From Mycolicibacter senuensis (GTDB lineage Bacteria; Actinomycetota; Actinomycetes; Mycobacteriales; Mycobacteriaceae), in assembly GCF_002101885.1 (NCBI RefSeq), contig NZ_LQPS01000016.1, forward strand, positions 123,659 to 187,658: DNA of 64,000 nt, given 5' to 3'. Below are positions 59,502 to 64,000 of the stretch, piece by piece (position 1 is the stretch's first letter; each line of letters opens with the position of its first letter). The notes under the pieces were generated by a model, which saw nothing but the letters and a program-made list of their open reading frames with translations, did no database searches and had not been told where the DNA came from. The translations under genes were made by a program, and so were the position numbers.

Positions 59502-60215
59502 TCAGCGCGCGTGGATCGGCGACATCTCCAGCACCATCCACTGGTCGCCGCGCTTGGTCAGGGTCACCCGCACCGGCACCACCGCCTGCTTGACCTGCTG
59601 GTTCGCCACGGTCTGAACGCTGCGCAGCACCACCGCGACCCGAGCCGCCAACGGACCGAGCGCCTCGACGCCGGCACTGAGGGTCTGCGCGTCGACCGCG
59701 ATGTTGCGGTTGGCCATCTCGGTGGCGGTCCGCCCGATGCTTTCCCGGAAGGCGTTGACCCGGTCCGGGACCATGTAGGTCGCCGCCTTCTCGATCGACG
59801 CGTCCGGGTTGGCCGGTGAGACAGTCGCCGCGGCCTCGGCCATGGCGACAGCCGTCTTGACCACCTCGACGGAGTCCGCCTCCAGTTCCCGGTCGGGCAC
59901 CGTCCAGCGCAGGTATCCGAGCACCGCCGCAGCGACCAGCGCCGTGGCGGCCAGCGCGACCACCCCGGTGCGAAGGCTCGGCCGGTCGTCGTCGGTGCCG
60001 ACTGTGACGGCATCGCGACGCAGCAGCAAGAAATTCACCACCATGCCCTCGACGATGAGCAGCACCAGCACCGAGCAGACCGAGACCCACCACAGCGGCC
60101 AGTCGAGCATCAGCCCGACCAGCAGCAGACCGCCGATCGCGGCCAGCGGCGCAGCGATGTCGAAGGCCAGCATCCGCCACAGCGTTCGCGACGTCAGGAG
60201 CCCCAGCTTGTTCAT
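59502..60215 (-). CDS. Mce-associated membrane protein family member (Rv0200-like)
   Basis: 237-residue protein with three hydrophobic segments (the first two near residues 20-60, the third near 86-104) followed by an extracytoplasmic domain. The periplasmic part (MAEAAATVSPANPDASIEKA then LRSVQTVANQQ) resembles Mce-associated (Mas/Omam) domains. ATG overlaps the upstream omamA stop as ATGA. Such proteins support Mce lipid importers; OmamA stabilises the cholesterol importer Mce4 in M. tuberculosis. The specific role of this partner is unproven. Confidence 0.8.
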   Translation of the reverse strand: MNKLGLLTSRTLWRMLAFDIAAPLAAIGGLLLVGLMLDWPLWWVSVCSVLVLLIVEGMVVNFLLLRRDAVTVGTDDDRPSLRTGVVALAATALVAAAVLGYLRWTVPDRELEADSVEVVKTAVAMAEAAATVSPANPDASIEKAATYMVPDRVNAFRESIGRTATEMANRNIAVDAQTLSAGVEALGPLAARVAVVLRSVQTVANQQVKQAVVPVRVTLTKRGDQWMVLEMSPIHAR

Positions 60216-60895
60216 CGGATCGACCTCAATCGGGAAATCATCAGGTGCCCGTCCACGTCGGTGACGTCGAGGTGCAGCGCCCAGTGCACCGTCTGCGGCC
60301 GGCCTCCGACGTTCTCGGCGATCGAGGTGGCGATCACCATCACCGGGTCGGTGCGGCCGGGGCTCTGCGGCTGGTCGGTTCCCGCGGCCGGATCGTCGAG
60401 GTTGTGACGCTCCAACTCGATGGCGACCGCCTCGATCCGGCCGCTGCTACGGGACTGGATCCGCTGCACCACTTCGCGGTAGGGCTCCAATGCGGCGTCG
60501 AACTCGCTGTTGAGCTCGCCGACGGTCTTGTCGCGCAGCCGCGTCATCCCCTTCTCGACGTTCTCGGCGTTGAGGTTGATCAGCACGCTGGTCCAGCTGG
60601 CGGCGGTCTGCAGCACCCGGCTGCGGTAGGCGCGCTCGTTGACGTCGTCGCGGTGCACGTTCCAGGTGATCAGGCCGAACACCAACGCGCCGATCGCGAC
60701 CAATCCGAGGAACACCGACGCCAGTCCGTAGCCGGAGATCCCGCCCTTGGGCGTCTTGGCCGCCGGAGCCGGTGGGGCGCCCTTCTTGGTGACGGGCTTC
60801 TTGTCGTCCCGGGGCGTCTCGACGGTGGTCTCGCCGGCTTCGACGACTTCGCCGTCCGCTTCAGTGGAGATGTCGGGCTGCTCCTCGTCAGGCAT
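60212..60895 (-). CDS. omamA: Orphan Mce-associated membrane protein OmamA (Rv0199)
   Basis: 227-residue protein. The N-terminal 55 residues are charged, Pro- and Lys-rich and cytosolic; one membrane segment follows (SVFLGLVAIGALVFGLITWN, about residues 60-79); the rest is an extracytoplasmic Mas-type domain (AASWTSVLINLNAENVEKGM, VMVIATSIAENVGGRPQ). OmamA supports cholesterol import through Mce4. ATG at 60895 was chosen; the frame extends 23 codons upstream into the divergent zmp1 start. It overlaps the Rv0200-like gene by ATGA. Confidence 0.88.
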   Translation of the reverse strand: MPDEEQPDISTEADGEVVEAGETTVETPRDDKKPVTKKGAPPAPAAKTPKGGISGYGLASVFLGLVAIGALVFGLITWNVHRDDVNERAYRSRVLQTAASWTSVLINLNAENVEKGMTRLRDKTVGELNSEFDAALEPYREVVQRIQSRSSGRIEAVAIELERHNLDDPAAGTDQPQSPGRTDPVMVIATSIAENVGGRPQTVHWALHLDVTDVDGHLMISRLRSIR

Positions 60896-60947
60896 GGCGG
60901 TGACGCTACAGGACGGTTGTACGGTTCGCCGTGAAAGGATGGGCCCG

Positions 60948-63020
60948 ATGACCTCACCAGCCACCCGCTCCGGCCTTGACCTCAGCCATCGCGACAGCGC
61001 GATCCGCGTACAGGACGACCTGTTCGGTCATGTCAACGGCCGCTGGCTCGACGGCTACGAGATGCCCCCGGACCGCGCCACCGATGGAGCGTTCCGCGCG
61101 CTGTTCGACCGGGCCGAGAGCCAGGTCCGCGACCTGCTCACCGAGGCCGCCGGTTCAGCGAGCCTCGACGGAGGAGAGGCGAAGCTGGAACCGGCGCATG
61201 TACCCGCCGGTTCAGCGCAGCAACCCGCGGAGTCGGGCGGGGCGGCCGGCAGCGACGAGCGACGGATCGGCGACCTGTACGCCAGCTTCCTCGACGAGCA
61301 GACCGTGGCCCAGCGTGGGATGGAACCGCTGCTCGCGGAGCTTTCCGCGATCGACGCCGCCGGTGACCGTGACAGCCTCGCCCGGGTGCTGGGCGCATGT
61401 CAGCGCACCGGGGTCGGCGGGGGCGTCGGGTTGTATGTGGACACCGACTCCAAGGACTCCACCCGGTATCTGCTGCACCTGACCCAGTCAGGCCTGGGAC
61501 TGCCGGACGAGTCCTACTACCGCGACGACCAGCACGCCGAGATCCTGGCCGACTATCCGAACCACATCGCCAAGATGTTCGCGCTCGTCTACGGCGGGGA
61601 TCCGACCGGCTACGCCGCGGTCGCGGCCCGGATCGTCGCGCTGGAGTCCAGCCTGGCCGGCGCGCACTGGGATGTGGTGAAGCGCCGCGACGCGGAGCTG
61701 GGCTACAACCTGCGCACCTTCGCCGGGCTGCCGCAGGAGGCGCCCGGCTTCGACTGGGCGGGCTGGGTCGGCGCCCTCGGTGTGTCCGGGGATGCCGCGA
61801 CCGAACTGGTGGTGCGCCAGCCCGACTATCTGACGGCGTTCGCCGCGCTGTGGTCCTCGGTGGAACTCGCCGATTGGCAGGACTGGGCGCGGTGGCGGCT
61901 GATTCACGGCCGGGCCGGGCTCCTCACCGATGCGCTGGTCGCCGAGGATTTCGAGTTCTACGGTCGACGGCTGTCCGGCACCGAGCAGATCCGGGAACGG
62001 TGGAAGCGCGGCGTGTCCCTGGTGGAGTCGATGATGGGCGACGCCGTCGGAAGACTCTACGTGGCAAAGCATTTCCCGCCGGACGCCAAGGCTCGCATCG
62101 ATACGCTGGTCGCTAACCTGCGGGAGGCCTACCGGGTGAGCATCACCGGCCTGGCCTGGATGACCCCGGCGACCCGGGAGCGGGCGCTGGTCAAGCTGGA
62201 CAAGTTCACCGCCAAGGTCGGCTACCCCGCCAGCTGGCGTGACTATTCGGCGCTGGTCACCGATCGCGCCGACCTCTACGGCAACTTCCTGCGGGGCTAC
62301 GCGGTCAACTACGACCGTGAGCTGGCCAAGCTGGGGCAGGAGGTGGATCGCGACGAATGGTTCATGTCGCCGCAGACCGTCAACGCCTACTACAACCCGG
62401 GAATGAACGAGATCGTCTTCCCCGCCGCGATCCTGCAGCCGCCGTTCTTCGACGCCGACGCCGACGACGCCGCCAACTACGGCGGAATCGGTGCGGTGAT
62501 CGGCCATGAGATCGGCCACGGGTTCGACGATCAGGGCGCCAAGTACGACGGGGACGGAAACCTGGTCGACTGGTGGACCGACGCTGACCGCACCGAGTTC
62601 GGTTCCCGCACAAGCGCGTTGATCGCCCAGTACGAGACGTATGTGCCACGGGAGCTGCGCGACGGACAGCACGACCCTCATGTCAATGGAGCGTTCACCG
62701 TCGGGGAGAACATCGGCGATCTCGGCGGGCTGTCGATCGCCCTGCTCGCCTACCAGTTGTCGCTGGACGGCGCCGAGGCGCCGGTGATCGACGGATTGAC
62801 CGGGGTGCAGCGCGTCTTTTACGGCTGGGCGCAGGTGTGGCGCACCAAATCCCGTGACGCCGAGGCGATCCGGCGGCTGGCGGTGGACCCGCATTCGCCG
62901 CCGGAGTTCCGCTGCAACGGGGTGGTGCGCAACATGGACGCGTTTTACGACGCGTTCGCTGTCACCCCCGACGACGCGCTGTATCTGGAGCCCGCGCAGC
63001 GCGTGCGCATCTGGAGCTGA
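60948..63020 (+). CDS. zmp1: Zinc metalloprotease Zmp1 (M13 family)
   Basis: 690-residue neprilysin-like M13 peptidase. In M. tuberculosis Zmp1 interferes with inflammasome activation and phagosome maturation. The zinc motif HEIGH is at residues 520-524 (AVIGHEIGHGFDDQGAKYDG) and the third ligand E587 lies in GENIGDLGG; NAYYNPGMNEIVFPAAILQP and the C-terminal FRCNGVVRN are conserved. It is about 27 residues longer than the M. tuberculosis enzyme, largely because of an insertion near residues 69-100. ATG 60948; another in-frame ATG lies three codons upstream. Divergent from omamA by 52 bases. Confidence 0.95.
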   Translation: MTSPATRSGLDLSHRDSAIRVQDDLFGHVNGRWLDGYEMPPDRATDGAFRALFDRAESQVRDLLTEAAGSASLDGGEAKLEPAHVPAGSAQQPAESGGAAGSDERRIGDLYASFLDEQTVAQRGMEPLLAELSAIDAAGDRDSLARVLGACQRTGVGGGVGLYVDTDSKDSTRYLLHLTQSGLGLPDESYYRDDQHAEILADYPNHIAKMFALVYGGDPTGYAAVAARIVALESSLAGAHWDVVKRRDAELGYNLRTFAGLPQEAPGFDWAGWVGALGVSGDAATELVVRQPDYLTAFAALWSSVELADWQDWARWRLIHGRAGLLTDALVAEDFEFYGRRLSGTEQIRERWKRGVSLVESMMGDAVGRLYVAKHFPPDAKARIDTLVANLREAYRVSITGLAWMTPATRERALVKLDKFTAKVGYPASWRDYSALVTDRADLYGNFLRGYAVNYDRELAKLGQEVDRDEWFMSPQTVNAYYNPGMNEIVFPAAILQPPFFDADADDAANYGGIGAVIGHEIGHGFDDQGAKYDGDGNLVDWWTDADRTEFGSRTSALIAQYETYVPRELRDGQHDPHVNGAFTVGENIGDLGGLSIALLAYQLSLDGAEAPVIDGLTGVQRVFYGWAQVWRTKSRDAEAIRRLAVDPHSPPEFRCNGVVRNMDAFYDAFAVTPDDALYLEPAQRVRIWS
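61147..61217 (+). repeat. 57-base in-frame insertion in zmp1 bounded by a 14-base direct repeat
   Basis: CCGCCGGTTCAGCG occurs at 61147-61160 and again at 61204-61217, exactly 57 bases apart, so 19 extra codons are added in frame. The insert falls in a region near the N-terminus where the M. tuberculosis protein has a shorter stretch. Confidence 0.6.
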
Positions 63021-63053
63021 CCCGGCCCGGTTTCTCCGGCGGAAAGGGTGGCG

Positions 63054-64000
63054 CTACATCTGCCAGTCTTGGGCGCCGTCGTTCTTGGTGTAGGTGCCGA
63101 CGGAGTTCTTCACCACGACCGGGTCGCCGCTGCCGAAGTTGTCGTAGAACCACTTGGCGTTGGCCGGGCTCAGGTTGATGCAGCCATGGCTGACGTTGCG
63201 CTTGCCCTGGTCGTTGACCGACCAGGGGGCACTGTGCACGAAGCCGCCGCTGTTGTCGATGCGGACCGCGTCCTGCACCGTCACCTTGTAGCCGTAGGTG
63301 GAGTTGACCGGCACCCCATAGGTGGAGGAGTCCATCACCAGGGTGGGGAACTTCTCCAGCACGTAGTAGGTGCCGTTCGGGGTCTCGTGCCCACCGCTCG
63401 ACATTCCCATTGACATCGGGAATGTCTTCTCCAGCTTGCCGTTGCGGGTGATCGTCATCTGGTGTGTCTTGTCGTCGGCGGTGGCCACCAGGGAATCGCC
63501 GGTGCGGAAGCTCGACTTGGTGCCGGCCGCGTCGATGTTGACGGTGGTGTGGGCGGGCCAGAAGTCGAACGGGCGCCACCGCACCTGGCTGGGGGTCATC
63601 CAGTAGAACTTGCCGGGTACCGGCGGGTTCGACGAGATGTGGATGGCCTGCTCAGCCATCGCCTTGTCGGCGATCGGCCGCTGGAAGTTGATGATGATCG
63701 GTTTCGCGACGCCCACCATCGATCCGTCCAAGGGGTTGAACGACGGGGGCAGGAACGGCGCGGTGCCGGTGAACGGTTCGGGATTCTGCCCGGCGACCGG
63801 GCCGGCCGCGACCGGAACCGCACCCTGCTGTGCCGAGCCCGGCTCACCGGGCCCGCCGGGCTCACCCGGCACGGCACCCGGCTCGCCCGGCATCGCACCC
63901 GGCTCACCGGGCACAGGCGGTGCGGGCTCCGGCGGGGGCGGGAACACCAACGGGTCCGCGGGCGGCGGCGCCGGCGCGGGAGGCGGCGGGGGGGCACAGA
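63054..64000 (-). CDS. L,D-transpeptidase (Rv0192-like); N-terminus outside the window
   Basis: 315 codons of a YkuD-type L,D-transpeptidase, which makes 3-3 cross-links in peptidoglycan and is inhibited by carbapenems. The catalytic motif is [15 protein letters not shown], with HGTY-type strand [14 protein letters not shown] ahead of it, and two immunoglobulin-like parts precede it ([20 protein letters not shown]). The N-terminal visible part is a long Pro/Gly/Glu-rich linker of PGEPG units, probably spanning from the membrane into the wall. The start is beyond base 64000; a cysteine codon at the edge could be a lipobox but this cannot be judged. Confidence 0.92.
   Translation of the reverse strand, partial: CAPPPPPAPAPPPADPLVFPPPPEPAPPVPGEPGAMPGEPGAVPGEPGGPGEPGSAQQGAVPVAAGPVAGQNPEPFTGTAPFLPPSFNPLDGSMVGVAKPIIINFQRPIADKAMAEQAIHISSNPPVPGKFYWMTPSQVRWRPFDFWPAHTTVNIDAAGTKSSFRTGDSLVATADDKTHQMTITRNGKLEKTFPMSMGMSSGGHETPNGTYYVLEKFPTLVMDSSTYGVPVNSTYGYKVTVQDAVRIDNSGGFVHSAPWSVNDQGKRNVSHGCINLSPANAKWFYDNFGSGDPVVVKNSVGTYTKNDGAQDWQM

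Noticed and set aside
61150..61216. A frameshift or sequencing error in zmp1
   Set aside because: The added 57 bases keep the frame and the downstream protein is intact, so it is an insertion and not an error.
1..64000. tRNA, rRNA or riboswitch genes
   Set aside because: No cloverleaf with a GTTCGA-type T-loop, no rRNA segment and no recognised riboswitch was seen. A covariance-model scan was not possible here.

Overview
The window reads as chromosome from a mycobacterium. Three things point there: high G+C, PGRS glycine-rich repeat proteins, and gene order matching, from memory, the M. tuberculosis segment Rv0233 down to Rv0192 (running the other way). The order here is R2lox (Rv0233), TetR (Rv0232), php (Rv0230c), acyltransferase (Rv0228), Rv0227c, Rv0226c, Rv0225, Rv0224c, Rv0223c, Rv0221, lipC (Rv0220), lipW (Rv0217c), Rv0216, fadE3 (Rv0215c), fadD4 (Rv0214), pck (Rv0211), Rv0210, Rv0209, trmB (Rv0208c), Rv0207c, mmpL3 (Rv0206c), Rv0205, Rv0204c, Rv0203, mmpL11 (Rv0202c), Rv0201c, Rv0200, omamA (Rv0199), zmp1 (Rv0198c) and an L,D-transpeptidase (Rv0192). 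The PGRS proteins lack a PE domain, which suggests a lineage outside the M. tuberculosis complex, possibly near M. terrae; that placement is inference only.

Layout. 1-7.9 kb: redox and regulatory genes (R2lox with its TetR, WrbA-like flavoprotein, luciferase-like monooxygenase with a MarR regulator, lactonase/phosphotriesterase, TetR with an Lcp/MpaB-type oxygenase, membrane acyltransferase). 7.9-19.7 kb: envelope genes of the Rv0227c-Rv0223c type, interrupted by a four-gene membrane operon with its TetR regulator (10.9-14.1 kb), a DUF222/HNH (13E12) gene and a DCC protein. 19.7-26.4 kb: an insertion relative to M. tuberculosis carrying a membrane protein, an unknown protein, a FadE5-like dehydrogenase, nat, and an Rv1428c/fadD12-like pair. 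26.5-34.6 kb: lipid metabolism (wax ester synthase/DGAT, two lipases, a two-subunit acyl-CoA dehydrogenase, MaoC hydratase, FadE3). 34.7-40.3 kb: two divergent exported PGRS proteins. 40.4-45.6 kb: FAD oxidoreductase, FadD4, a VapBC module and PEP carboxykinase. 45.7-64 kb: the conserved envelope block around MmpL3 and MmpL11, with a degenerate P-loop GTPase pair, TrmB, an Rv0203-type haem-binding protein, Mce-associated proteins, Zmp1 and an L,D-transpeptidase.

The genes together point to acquisition and turnover of fatty-acyl, sterol-like and wax lipids, export of trehalose mycolates, and remodelling of the envelope. Regulation is unusually visible. Many intergenic gaps hold perfect inverted repeats next to a TetR, MarR, VapB or metabolic gene. 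Two sites match the KstR consensus TnnAACnnGTTnnA. At least seven genes have a TANNNT-like -10 box only 6-8 nt before the start codon, as expected for leaderless mRNAs.

The least explained items are the PE-less PGRS pair with its shared N-terminal module, and the operon that puts cytochrome-oxidase subunit III- and IV-like proteins with two paralogous unknown membrane proteins but no catalytic subunit. Identifications of homologues come from recognition of the translated sequences, not from any database search.
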